From Undibacter mobilis (GTDB lineage Bacteria; Pseudomonadota; Alphaproteobacteria; Rhizobiales; Xanthobacteraceae), in NCBI RefSeq assembly GCF_003367195.1, contig NZ_QRGO01000002.1, forward strand, positions 124,001-188,000: a DNA stretch of 64,000 bases, in the 5' to 3' direction. This document shows positions 46,300 through 53,948 of this stretch, one piece after another; positions within the stretch are counted from its first letter, which is position 1, and every line of letters starts with the position of its first letter. The notes under the pieces were generated by a model, which was not told where the DNA came from, did no database searches, and saw nothing but the letters and a program-made list of their open reading frames with translations. The translations under genes were made by a program, and so were the position numbers.

Positions 46300-47100
46300 T
46301 CAACTCGCCTTGCGCTCTTTTCGTTTCGCTTTGCGCGCAAAAAACAATGCCTGGCTCAAAACGGCCGAAACAGTGGCCGGCTGAAACGGCTTGGCGATGA
46401 GGAAGGCCGGCTCAGGGCGCTCGCCGGTAAGGAACCGCTCCGGATAGGCGGTAATGAAGATCACCGGCACTTCGAACGAGCGCAGCAACTCATTGACCGC
46501 GTCGAGACCCGAAGAACCGTCGGCCAGCTGGATGTCGGCGAGAATTACGCCCGGCTGTTTAGCCCGCGCCAAGGTCACTGCCTCGGTGTGCGTGCGAGCG
46601 ACGCCCAGCACTTTGTGGCCCAGACCTTCAACAAGCGCCTCAAGGTCGAGCGCAATAAAGGTCTCATCCTCGATGATGAGCACGTCGGTCGCGATCTCTG
46701 CCGCCAACTCGCGGCCCGACTGATCCACCAGTTCGCGCAGTTCGGGCACCTCGATATCGAGAACCTTCGCGGCCTCGTCTTCCGAAAGCCCTTCGAGCGC
46801 GATCAGGAGAAACGCCTGACGCGGCATCGGGGCGATCTGCGACAGGTGCCGCTCGACGGGTTGGTCGCCGCTATCCTCGACGGTGACGCCGTTGATGCCG
46901 ACCGAATTCCAGATTTTGGTGAAAAGACGGTATAGACCTACCCGCGTAGACGAGCCCAAGTCGAGGATTGAGGGGTCTTCGACCAACGCCTCGAGCGTGG
47001 CGGCCACATAGGCGTCCCCTGACTGCTGGCTTCCGCTCAAAGCGCGGGCATAGCGCCGCAGATATGGAAGATGCTGCGCAACGATTTGAGATATCGACAA
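46300..47100 (-). CDS. phyR: Response regulator PhyR, anti-anti-sigma factor of the general stress response
   Basis: The start is a TTG at 47100 with GGGAGGGATTTT upstream, which gives MSISQIVAQHLPYLRRYARAL, the normal PhyR N-terminus, and 266 residues. Residues 1-125 are a sigma-factor-like domain, with LLIALEGLSEDEAAKVLDI imitating region 4. Residues 137-262 are a receiver with phospho-Asp D189 in ILADIQLADG, and FITAYPERFLTG carries the family's FATGUY-type segment. Phosphorylated PhyR takes NepR away from EcfG. The reading frame extends about 90 codons further upstream, but this overlaps the EcfG promoters and is not coding. Confidence 0.94.
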   Translation of the reverse strand: MSISQIVAQHLPYLRRYARALSGSQQSGDAYVAATLEALVEDPSILDLGSSTRVGLYRLFTKIWNSVGINGVTVEDSGDQPVERHLSQIAPMPRQAFLLIALEGLSEDEAAKVLDIEVPELRELVDQSGRELAAEIATDVLIIEDETFIALDLEALVEGLGHKVLGVARTHTEAVTLARAKQPGVILADIQLADGSSGLDAVNELLRSFEVPVIFITAYPERFLTGERPEPAFLIAKPFQPATVSAVLSQALFFARKAKRKERKAS

Positions 47101-47179
47101 AAATCCCTCCCGAAACAGTCTGGCCCGAAGGCCCGGCGGGGCGTAACCCGCCTGCGGCCCAAATAGCGTACCCGGCGAA

Positions 47180-47204
47180 AACGTTACGAGCGCGAAAAAG
47201 TTCC
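47180..47204 (-). promoter_or_regulatory. EcfG-type promoter of phyR
   Basis: On the minus strand GGAAC (47204-47200), exactly 16 bases, then CGTT (47183-47180) is the sigma-EcfG consensus. Transcription would begin near 47172 and the phyR TTG is at 47100. So EcfG activates its own release factor, a positive loop. Confidence 0.85.
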
Positions 47205-47213
47205 ATGATGGAT

Positions 47214-47238
47214 GGAACCAAATTTCGCCGAGGGGGTT
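47214..47238 (+). promoter_or_regulatory. EcfG-type promoter of nepR-ecfG
   Basis: GGAAC (47214-47218), 16 bases, GGTT (47235-47238): one mismatch to the -10 consensus CGTT. It is back-to-back with the phyR promoter. The two -35 boxes lie in an inverted repeat GTTCCAT-GATGG-ATGGAAC (47200-47218). Confidence 0.7.
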
Positions 47239-47275
47239 TTTAGACCCAGAGGAAGGGGCATCGGGGTTCCATGAC

Positions 47276-47509
47276 ATGACGAACGACGATCGAGACAAAG
47301 CTTCAGGACAACGAAAGCCAATGGAAACCGGGGTCGCCCGCGCCAGGAAGAACGACGCCAAATCCGCCAAGCTTGGACGGGAGGTTCAAGCCCGCCTCGG
47401 CCAACAACTGCGTTCACTGTACGACGATGTGGTCAATCAGGGCGTTCCGGACCGCTTCGCCGACCTGCTGAGCCAGCTCGACAACAAAGACAACAAGGAC
47501 AGGCAGTAA
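47276..47509 (+). CDS. nepR: Anti-sigma factor NepR
   Basis: A 77-residue protein. The conserved core LGREVQARLGQQLRSLYDDVVNQGVPDRFADLLSQL (in two blocks) is the NepR helical hairpin that holds EcfG, and the N- and C-terminal tails are charged and flexible. It is translated with ecfG: the TAA stop shares its last A with the ATG of ecfG. ATG 47271 is out of frame. The ATG used here has GGGG about 9 bases upstream. Confidence 0.92.
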   Translation: MTNDDRDKASGQRKPMETGVARARKNDAKSAKLGREVQARLGQQLRSLYDDVVNQGVPDRFADLLSQLDNKDNKDRQ

Positions 47510-48054
47510 TGCCCATGGACGACGTGGTCCGACAGCAAATCCTTGATGCCATCCCGAGCCTGCGCGCTTTCGCAATCTCGCTCTGCGGAAACGTGGATCG
47601 TGCCGACGATCTGGTGCAGGAAACGATGGTGCGGGCGATCGCGAATATCGACTCGTTCCAGCCGGGTACGAACATGCCGGCATGGCTGTTCACGATCCTT
47701 CGCAATCACTTTCGATCCGAATATCGCAAACGCCGCCGTGAGGTGGAGGATGCTGACGGACACTATGCGGACACGTTGAAATCGCAACCGGAACAGCAAG
47801 GCCACATCGAGTTTGGCGAATTCCGCGAGGCGCTGTCGCAACTGCCAACCGATCAGCGCGAAGCGCTCATTCTGGTCGGCGCCTCGGGCTTCTCCTACGA
47901 GGAAGCCGCGCAGATCTGCGGATGCGCCATCGGCACCATCAAGTCGCGAGTCAACCGCGCCCGAAACCGACTGGCCGAACTCCTCCATGTCCGCGACAGT
48001 GACGATTTCGGTCCGGACGAGCAAACCCGTGCTGTGCTCGCAAGCGGCGAGTAG
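47509..48054 (+). CDS. ecfG: General stress sigma factor EcfG (ECF15 type)
   Basis: A 181-residue ECF sigma factor. SLRAFAISLCGNVDRADDLVQETMVRAIANIDSFQPGTNMPAWLFTILRN covers region 2 (in blocks), with AWLFTILRNHFRSEYRKR in 2.4, and LPTDQREALILVGASGFSYEEAAQICGCAIGTIKSRVNRAR is region 4. GTNMPAWLFTI is diagnostic of the EcfG group. It directs RNA polymerase to GGAAC-N16-CGTT promoters, found here in front of phyR, nepR and a DUF1328 gene. A strong bidirectional terminator follows. Confidence 0.95.
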   Translation: MPMDDVVRQQILDAIPSLRAFAISLCGNVDRADDLVQETMVRAIANIDSFQPGTNMPAWLFTILRNHFRSEYRKRRREVEDADGHYADTLKSQPEQQGHIEFGEFREALSQLPTDQREALILVGASGFSYEEAAQICGCAIGTIKSRVNRARNRLAELLHVRDSDDFGPDEQTRAVLASGE

Positions 48055-48085
48055 CCTGCCCCGTAATCGTTAATCCGATGTAAGA

Positions 48086-48118
48086 AAAAGCCCGCGTGGT
48101 TGAACCACGCGGGCTTTT
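48086..48118. terminator. Bidirectional terminator between ecfG and the DUF1328 gene
   Basis: AAAAGCCCGCGTGG, loop TTGAA, CCACGCGGGCTTTT: a perfect 14-bp stem with A and T runs at both ends, between two convergent genes. Confidence 0.9.
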
Positions 48119-48142
48119 CCGTTGGAGCGTCAACCGAGCGGC

Positions 48143-48322
48143 TTACGGCACAGTGGGCGAACGTCCACGCACCAGATGCACAACCGCCGAGATGGCGAAC
48201 AGCACCACGGCGACGAAGAACACGATCTTGGCAGCCTCGACGGCGACGCCTGCGATACCGCCGAAACCGAGGATGGCCGCAATCAACGCGACGATCAGAA
48301 AGGTCAGTGCCCAACCGAACAT
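48143..48322 (-). CDS. Small DUF1328 membrane protein
   Basis: 59 residues from ATG 48322: [25 protein letters not shown] followed by [24 protein letters not shown], two membrane segments with the fixed Gly-Phe-Gly-Gly-Ile-Ala-Gly turn of the DUF1328 (YtjA-like) family. It is thought to be a stress-induced envelope protein of unknown role. An EcfG-type promoter lies 40-60 bases upstream, so it should belong to the general stress regulon. The ecfG terminator separates it from the stress locus. Confidence 0.92.
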   Translation of the reverse strand: MFGWALTFLIVALIAAILGFGGIAGVAVEAAKIVFFVAVVLFAISAVVHLVRGRSPTVP

Positions 48323-48359
48323 GGGTGTCTCCTCTGTTGACCCGATTGATGCGATTTCC

Positions 48360-48384
48360 AACCCGATCTCAGGATGAATGTTCC
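48360..48384 (-). promoter_or_regulatory. EcfG-type promoter of the DUF1328 gene
   Basis: On the minus strand GGAAC (48384-48380), 16 bases, GGTT (48363-48360), the same one-mismatch form as the nepR promoter. Expected start is near 48352, 30 bases before the ATG. Confidence 0.7.
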
Positions 48385-48453
48385 GGCGGGACGCGCTAGG
48401 TTGGAACTGCCGTCCCGTCAGCGAATTCATCTTGTTGTGTAGGGAGTATCGCT

Positions 48454-49317
48454 ATGGCGCCGCGTCCGAATTGGAAGGGCTTTCTCAAATTGTCGCTGGT
48501 GTCATGCGCGGTCGCGCTCTACCCGGCGACCTCCACCAGCCAGCGTATCCGCTTCAACATTATCAACCGCGAAACCGGCAACCGTATCCGCAACGAAGTG
48601 ATCGATGCCGAGACCGGCGATCCGGTCGCGCCAGAGGACCGGATCAAAGGCTACGAGGTCGATAAAGGCCAATATGTCCTGCTCGAGGAAGATGAGCTCG
48701 ACAATGTCGCGCTGGAAAGCACGCACACGATTGACATCGACGAATTCGTCCCGATGGCGGACGTTGACCGCATCTATCTCGACGAGTCCTATTACCTTGT
48801 GCCGCAGGACGACGTCGCCCAGGAAGCCTTCGCCGTGATCCGCGAGGCGATGCGCAAGGAAGACCTCGCCGGGCTGGCTCGCGTCGTCGTCTATCGCCGC
48901 GAGCGGCTGCTGCTATTGCGACCGCGCGGCAAGGGATTGCTCGCGACGACGCTGCGCTACAATAATGAAGTGCGCAAAGAGGCCGACTACTTCGACGACA
49001 TTCCGAACACCAAAGTATCGCCGGATATGCTGAAACTCGCGACCCATATTCTTGAAACCAAGAAGGGCAAGTTCGACCCCTCGAAATTCGAGGACCGCTA
49101 CGAGACTGCGCTGATGGATCTCATCAAGGCCAAACGCGCCGGCAAGAAGCCGGTCACGGTGGCGGAGCCGAAGCCAAGCAATGTGATCAATCTCATGGAC
49201 GCGCTGCGCCGCAGCGCCCAGGGTGAGCGCCGCAAGCCGGCGTCGGCTTCACGCCGCAAGACCGCGACGCGGACGAAACGGACGACGACGCGGCGCAAGG
49301 TGCGCAAGGCCAGCTAA
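48454..49317 (+). CDS. ku: Ku protein for non-homologous end joining
   Basis: A 287-residue bacterial Ku. Starts with a basic/hydrophobic block, WKGFLKLSLVSCAVALYPATS, then RIRFNIINRETGNRIRNEVIDAETGDPVAPEDRIKGYEVDKGQYVLLEEDEL in blocks, YYLVPQDDVAQEAFAVIREAM and the Lys/Arg-rich C-terminal tail (TATRTKRTTTRRKVRKAS). It forms a ring homodimer on DNA ends and recruits LigD, which is encoded 14 bases downstream. GGGAG lies just before the ATG. The tail length suggests DNA sliding activity. Confidence 0.95.
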   Translation: MAPRPNWKGFLKLSLVSCAVALYPATSTSQRIRFNIINRETGNRIRNEVIDAETGDPVAPEDRIKGYEVDKGQYVLLEEDELDNVALESTHTIDIDEFVPMADVDRIYLDESYYLVPQDDVAQEAFAVIREAMRKEDLAGLARVVVYRRERLLLLRPRGKGLLATTLRYNNEVRKEADYFDDIPNTKVSPDMLKLATHILETKKGKFDPSKFEDRYETALMDLIKAKRAGKKPVTVAEPKPSNVINLMDALRRSAQGERRKPASASRRKTATRTKRTTTRRKVRKAS

Positions 49318-49331
49318 ATGGACGGCGCGCG

Positions 49332-51977
49332 ATGGCGGGGCTGAAGACCTATCGCGGCAAGCGCCGCTTCGGCGTCACGGCTGAGCCGAAAGGCAAGGTC
49401 GCCAGGAAGCGCGGCCACGCCTATGTCATTCAGAAGCATGCGGCCACGCGCCTGCATTACGACCTGCGGCTCGAACTCGACGGCGTCATGAAAAGCTGGG
49501 CAGTGACCCGCGGCCCGAGCTTGGTGCCGAGCGAGAAACGCCTCGCCGTGGAGGTCGAGGATCATCCCATCGACTACAACAAATTCGAGGGCACGATACC
49601 CAAAGGCGAGTATGGCGGCGGCACCGTAATGGTATGGGATCGTGGCACCTGGCAGCCGCATGACGACCCGCACAAGGGGCTCAAGAAGGGCCACCTCGCT
49701 TTCGACCTCGAGGGTGCCAAACTGCACGGCGCCTGGCATCTGGTGAGGTTGCGCAAGCGCCCCGGCGAGAAGCGCAACAACTGGCTCCTGATCAAATCGG
49801 ACGACGAGGAAGCGCGCGCGCCGCGCGACAAGGATATCCTCAAGGAAGCAGACTTCTCTATCAAGACCGGCCGCTCGATGGATGAGATCGCGCAGGGCAA
49901 ACGCGCCACCGCGAATGAAAAATCCACAATGAAGAAGGTCCTGACGGCGACCCAAAGGAAGATGGCGGCGCTGAAGAATCCAGGCGCGAAGAAGACGCGC
50001 ACAAAGGCCGCATCGGCTCAGTTGGTCCAGAAGCACGACACCCTTTCCGATCGTAAAGCGTCGCCGCTCAAAGGTGCCAAACGCGCGGCCCTGCCCGGCT
50101 TTGTCGCGCCCTGCCTCGCCACACTCGCTGACAAGGCGCCGGACAGCGCACACTGGATTCATGAGATCAAGTTCGACGGCTATCGGCTGCAGGCTCGGCT
50201 CAGCCGCGGCAAGGTCAAACTGATGACCCGCAAGGGCCTCGACTGGACCCGTAAATTCACCGCCATCGCGGATGCCATCGCCGAGCTCGATGTCGACAGC
50301 GCTCTGATCGATGGCGAACTGGTGGTGGAAGGTGACGACGGCGTCACCAGCTTCTCGCTGCTGCAGGAAGAACTTAAATCAGGCCGGCAGAACCAGCTCG
50401 TCTATTACGTCTTCGATCTGCTCCATCTCGACGGCCGCGACCTGCGGCCCCTGCCGCTCTCGGATCGCAAGGAAGCGCTGGCGCAATTGATCAAGCGGGC
50501 GCCGAATTCGTCGCCGCTGCGCTTCAGCGAATCCATTGCCGAGCGCGGACCCATTCTGCTCAAACATGCCTGCCAGCTCGGGCTCGAAGGCATTATCTCC
50601 AAGCGCGACGATGCGGCTTATCACTCGGGCCGCGGCCATGACTGGATCAAGACCAAGTGTACGAGCCGGCAGGAACTGGTGATCGCCGGTTTCGTGCCCT
50701 CGACTGCCGACGCTTACGCCGTGGGCGCGCTGGTACTTGGCTTCCACGACAAGGGCAAGCTCGTCTATGCCGGCCGCACCGGAACCGGCTTCACACACCT
50801 TGCTTCGCGCGAGCTGTACAAGAAGCTCAAAACGCTCAAGCGCGAGCGCACGCCCTTCGCCACCGTTCCGGCGGAAGAGCGCGGTGTGCGCACCCCGATC
50901 TGGGTCGAGCCGAAACTGGTCGCCGAGGTCGATTTCCACGGCTGGACCCACGGCGACCGCATCCGGCAGGCGTCGTATCAGGGCCTGCGCGAGGACAAGA
51001 CCGCCGCCGACGTCGTCCGCGAGGACAAGCCGGCCAACAAGACCATTGCAGCCAAGAGCAGAACCACCGCGCGCAAGCGCAGCGCGCCGGTGAAAAAACG
51101 AGCATCGAAAGACAGTAAAAACGCAACCGTCGGCGGCATCGCGCTGTCTCATCCCGATCGCGTTTACTGGGAAGACGCCGGCGTCACCAAGCGGGACCTC
51201 GCCGAGTATTACAAGGACGTCTGGACGTGGATGGCGCCGCACGTCGCCGGCCGACCGATCTCGCTGTTGCGCTGCCCCGAAGGCGCCAGCGGCCAATGTT
51301 TCTTCCAGAAGCACGCCGCCGCCGGCATCGCCACCGAACATCTTCATCTCGTTCCCGAAAAGGGCGACAAGATTATTTCCGTCGACAATCTTGGCGGTCT
51401 CTTGTCGCTGGTACAGGCCGGCGTGCTCGAGGTGCATACGCGCGGCACCACCGTCGATGACCGCGAGAATGCCGACCGTCTGGTGTTCGACCTGGACCCT
51501 GGTCCCGGCACCACCTGGAAAGATGTCGTCGCCGCCGCACGCGATGTGCATGAGCGGCTCGACGCGCTAAAGCTCAAAAATTTTCTCAAGACTTCCGGCG
51601 GCAAGGGCCTGCACATCGTGCTGCCGGTCGCGCCAACGCCTTGGAACAAAGCCAAGGAGTTTGCCCAGGCGCTGGCACAAGCCATGGCCGCAGACGATCC
51701 CGACCTCTATGTCGCAACGGCGACCAAGAGCAAACGCAAGAACCGCATTTTCATCGACTATCTGCGCAACAGCCGCGAAGCCACAGCGGTGGCCCCCTAT
51801 TCCACCCGCGCGCGACCGGGCGCGGCCGTGTCGACGCCGATTACCTGGTCGGAACTCGGCAGCCTCAAAGGCGCCGACCAATATACGCTGCTCAACATCC
51901 GCGCCCGTCTGGCACGGCTACGCCAGGATCCCTGGGCCGGCATCGGCCGCATCCGCCAAAAATTGCCGAACGCCTGA
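49332..51977 (+). CDS. ligD: Multifunctional end-joining DNA ligase LigD
   Basis: An 881-residue fusion with three domains in order: 3'-phosphoesterase (residues about 10-160, IQKHAATRLHYDLRLELDG, and GEYGGGTVMVWDRG), ATP-dependent ligase (about 255-560, nucleotidyl Lys K280 in EIKFDGYRLQ, ELVVEGDDG and LEGIISKRDDAAYHSGRGHDWIKTKC), and primase/polymerase (about 610-870, with DLDPGPGTTW for the metal Asp pair and KTSGGKGLHIVLP). The order PE-ligase-polymerase is the Pseudomonas/Rhizobium type. Lys/Ala-rich linkers join the parts. It resects, fills and seals breaks held by Ku, the preceding gene. Confidence 0.95.
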   Translation: MAGLKTYRGKRRFGVTAEPKGKVARKRGHAYVIQKHAATRLHYDLRLELDGVMKSWAVTRGPSLVPSEKRLAVEVEDHPIDYNKFEGTIPKGEYGGGTVMVWDRGTWQPHDDPHKGLKKGHLAFDLEGAKLHGAWHLVRLRKRPGEKRNNWLLIKSDDEEARAPRDKDILKEADFSIKTGRSMDEIAQGKRATANEKSTMKKVLTATQRKMAALKNPGAKKTRTKAASAQLVQKHDTLSDRKASPLKGAKRAALPGFVAPCLATLADKAPDSAHWIHEIKFDGYRLQARLSRGKVKLMTRKGLDWTRKFTAIADAIAELDVDSALIDGELVVEGDDGVTSFSLLQEELKSGRQNQLVYYVFDLLHLDGRDLRPLPLSDRKEALAQLIKRAPNSSPLRFSESIAERGPILLKHACQLGLEGIISKRDDAAYHSGRGHDWIKTKCTSRQELVIAGFVPSTADAYAVGALVLGFHDKGKLVYAGRTGTGFTHLASRELYKKLKTLKRERTPFATVPAEERGVRTPIWVEPKLVAEVDFHGWTHGDRIRQASYQGLREDKTAADVVREDKPANKTIAAKSRTTARKRSAPVKKRASKDSKNATVGGIALSHPDRVYWEDAGVTKRDLAEYYKDVWTWMAPHVAGRPISLLRCPEGASGQCFFQKHAAAGIATEHLHLVPEKGDKIISVDNLGGLLSLVQAGVLEVHTRGTTVDDRENADRLVFDLDPGPGTTWKDVVAAARDVHERLDALKLKNFLKTSGGKGLHIVLPVAPTPWNKAKEFAQALAQAMAADDPDLYVATATKSKRKNRIFIDYLRNSREATAVAPYSTRARPGAAVSTPITWSELGSLKGADQYTLLNIRARLARLRQDPWAGIGRIRQKLPNA

Positions 51978-52055
51978 GCACATTCTCACGACGCACCAGG
52001 AACTGCGACGCGTTGTCGCGCGTTCTGGGAACTCTGGCGTTGGGATGGCTCGGAC

Positions 52056-52565
52056 ATGTCGGACAACAAGACCACACTCTGTGAGGCTGCCGCCATCAGC
52101 TCGGTAAACGAGCATGGCGTTCGCCGGCATAGCCACCCCTTATCGCAAGCCTTTGCCGTGTTTGCGCAGAAGACCGCCAGTCTGACCGGCCATCCGGTCG
52201 CATTCCTCATTGCGGCCGGCACCATTCTGGTCTGGATCGTCAGCGGGCCCATCTTTCACTTCAGCGATACCTGGCAGCTCATCATCAACACCGGCACGAC
52301 CATCGTCACATTTCTGATGGTGTTCCTGATCCAGAATACCCAAAACCGCGACATGCTCTCGATGCAGCTCAAGCTGTCGGAACTGGTGCTGGCCATGAAA
52401 GGCGCCGAGGACAGATTTGCGACGATCGAGGACCTCAGCGACGAGGAACTCCAAAAATTGCACGCGGATTGCCGCGCCCGCGCCGAAATGACGGCCCGGC
52501 AAATGGCCAGTCGCGCGAAGCCCGCCAATGCAAAAAGCACAGGAAGCGTCCAGAACGTGGCATAG
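52056..52565 (+). CDS. Low-affinity iron permease-family membrane protein
   Basis: 169 residues with two membrane segments, PVAFLIAAGTILVWIVSGPIFHFS and LIINTGTTIVTFLMVFLIQNTQNRD, then a helical cytosolic tail with ELQKLHADCRARAE. This is the pattern of the bacterial low-affinity iron permease family, where the FL(I/V)QNTQNRD segment is nearly fixed. Despite the name, iron transport is not proven for bacterial members. No operon partner is evident. Confidence 0.88.
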   Translation: MSDNKTTLCEAAAISSVNEHGVRRHSHPLSQAFAVFAQKTASLTGHPVAFLIAAGTILVWIVSGPIFHFSDTWQLIINTGTTIVTFLMVFLIQNTQNRDMLSMQLKLSELVLAMKGAEDRFATIEDLSDEELQKLHADCRARAEMTARQMASRAKPANAKSTGSVQNVA

Positions 52566-52655
52566 CGCCCGTAACGCGCGGCAGAGCTGCTTTCGTTATT
52601 TCGACACAAGTACTCTTTATCCGGCGAAAGAATTTCAAATTCGGAGGCGGATTCG

Positions 52656-53030
52656 ATGAGGACCTGGCTGGCGATCGCGGCTGTTGCGGCCTGGGGCTCG
52701 CTCGCGCCCGGCGCGACCGTGGCGCAGGAGGCCAAGGGCGCCGCCCGGGAATTCTCCGGCATGGCCTCGCATTACGGCAAAGGATATTCGGGCAAGACCG
52801 CCTCGGGCGTGCGTTACGACCCCGCCAAGTTCACCGCGGCACACCGCACACTGCCTTTCGGCACCAAGGTGCTTGTCGTCGACAAGGCGACGAAGCGCAG
52901 CGTCACGGTCACCGTCAATGATCGCGGACCATTCATCAAGGGCCGCGTCATCGACCTTTCCTACGCCGCCGCACAAGCGCTGAAGATGGAAAGCCGCGGG
53001 CTGATCAAGGTCACGGCGGCGATTCAGTAG
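52656..53030 (+). CDS. RlpA-like septal-ring double-psi beta-barrel protein
   Basis: 124 residues: signal peptide to GATVAQEA, then FSGMASHYGKGYSGKTASGVRYDPAKFTAAHRTLPFGTKVLVVDKATKRSVTVTVNDRGPF in blocks, the full RlpA double-psi barrel with the active-site Asp in NDRGPF. These proteins cut or bind denuded glycans at the septum. This one lacks the C-terminal SPOR domain of full RlpA, so it cannot be targeted in the usual way. It ends with KVTAAIQ. Confidence 0.9.
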   Translation: MRTWLAIAAVAAWGSLAPGATVAQEAKGAAREFSGMASHYGKGYSGKTASGVRYDPAKFTAAHRTLPFGTKVLVVDKATKRSVTVTVNDRGPFIKGRVIDLSYAAAQALKMESRGLIKVTAAIQ

Positions 53031-53098
53031 CGCGGCTGTGCCGCCGGCGCCGATGTGCTATCCGGGCTCTTCCTTCATCCGGATTCCCGAGGATCGTT

Positions 53099-53743
53099 AT
53101 GCCCGCCAAGCGCCCGCCATCAAAGCGCAAAACCACCACGAAAAAGAACGCTAAAAGAACAGCAGCCAAGCGGCCCTCCGCACGTCTGGTCACGCCCGCC
53201 GAGACCGACATGAATGAGGCCCAGCACACGCTCCTGCGGGCCATGCGGTCAGGCCCACGCGGCGCCGCTCTCAAGCCACAGGGGCCATTTGCCGTATGGC
53301 TCCATGCGCCGGAATATGGACAATTAGCCCAGGCCCTCGGCGGCTTCTGCCGTTATCAGTCGAGCGTGCCGGCGCGGCTCTCCGAATTCGCTATCCTCTG
53401 CACCGCCCGCCTGTGGCGCGCCCAGTTCGAGTGGTACGTCCACGCGAGCATCGCCGAGAAGGAAGGCGTCAAGCCGACGACCATCGCCGACTTGCGCGCT
53501 GGCCGCGCACCGAAGTCCGCGGCCAAGGACGAGCGTGCGGTCTACGACTTCGTCCAGGAAGTTTACAAAGCCAAACGTGTGAGCGAGCGCACCTATCAGC
53601 GCGTCCTTGCTGTCCTTGGCGAAAAAGGCGTCGTCGAACTGGTCGGCATTCTTGGCTACTATGCATCGGTGGCAATGACGCTCAATGTCTTCGCCATGCT
53701 GCCCCCCGAGGACGCGCCGCTGGCTTTCGCCGAGCCACAGTGA
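53099..53743 (+). CDS. Carboxymuconolactone decarboxylase-family protein with basic N-terminal tail
   Basis: 214 residues. The first 28 are Lys/Arg/Thr-rich (MPAKRPPSKRKTTTKKNAKR), after which an AhpD/CMD-like helical fold follows: SGPRGAALKPQGPFAVWLHAPEYGQLAQALGGFCRYQSSVPARLSEFAIL in blocks, RLWRAQFEWYVHASIAEKEGV and RVLAVLGEKGVVELVGILGYYASVAMTLNVFA. The CxxC of AhpD-type members is absent, so it is not a peroxidase-type. Substrate unknown. The basic tail could bind nucleic acid or be an artefact of choosing an early start. Confidence 0.8.
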   Translation: MPAKRPPSKRKTTTKKNAKRTAAKRPSARLVTPAETDMNEAQHTLLRAMRSGPRGAALKPQGPFAVWLHAPEYGQLAQALGGFCRYQSSVPARLSEFAILCTARLWRAQFEWYVHASIAEKEGVKPTTIADLRAGRAPKSAAKDERAVYDFVQEVYKAKRVSERTYQRVLAVLGEKGVVELVGILGYYASVAMTLNVFAMLPPEDAPLAFAEPQ

Positions 53744-53870
53744 CCTCTTCTTGCGCGCGGTGATGACATTCTAGGCAATGCATGGCGGCGACCGGATGCC
53801 CGCCATTGATTGAGGCTTGAAAAGTCCCGGCTTGGGGTAGGTACCGGCCCTCCGCCGCTGCGACATGAAT

Positions 53871-53897
53871 TGTATACGATTTGGCACGTCGCTTGCT
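53871..53897 (+). promoter_or_regulatory. Sigma-54 promoter of the TRAP transporter operon, with adjoining TTGTATACGA palindrome
   Basis: TGGCACG (53882-53888), TCGC, TTGCT (53893-53897) matches the sigma-54 -24/-12 consensus TGGCACG-N4-TTGCW at every position, with GG and GC 10 bases apart. Transcription would start near 53908, and the binding-protein ATG is at 53949. TTGTATACGA (53871-53880) directly upstream is one base off the TTGTATACAA palindrome used by many GntR/FCD regulators. Confidence 0.85.
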
Positions 53898-53948
53898 CCC
53901 TGCTGCCTTGGTGGAGACCACAACCAAGGCGCAGAAGGAGCTACAACA

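Noticed and set aside
48403-48428. EcfG-type promoter for ku (GGAAC at 48403)
   Set aside because: The positions 16-17 bases downstream read AATT/ATTC, not CGTT or GGTT.
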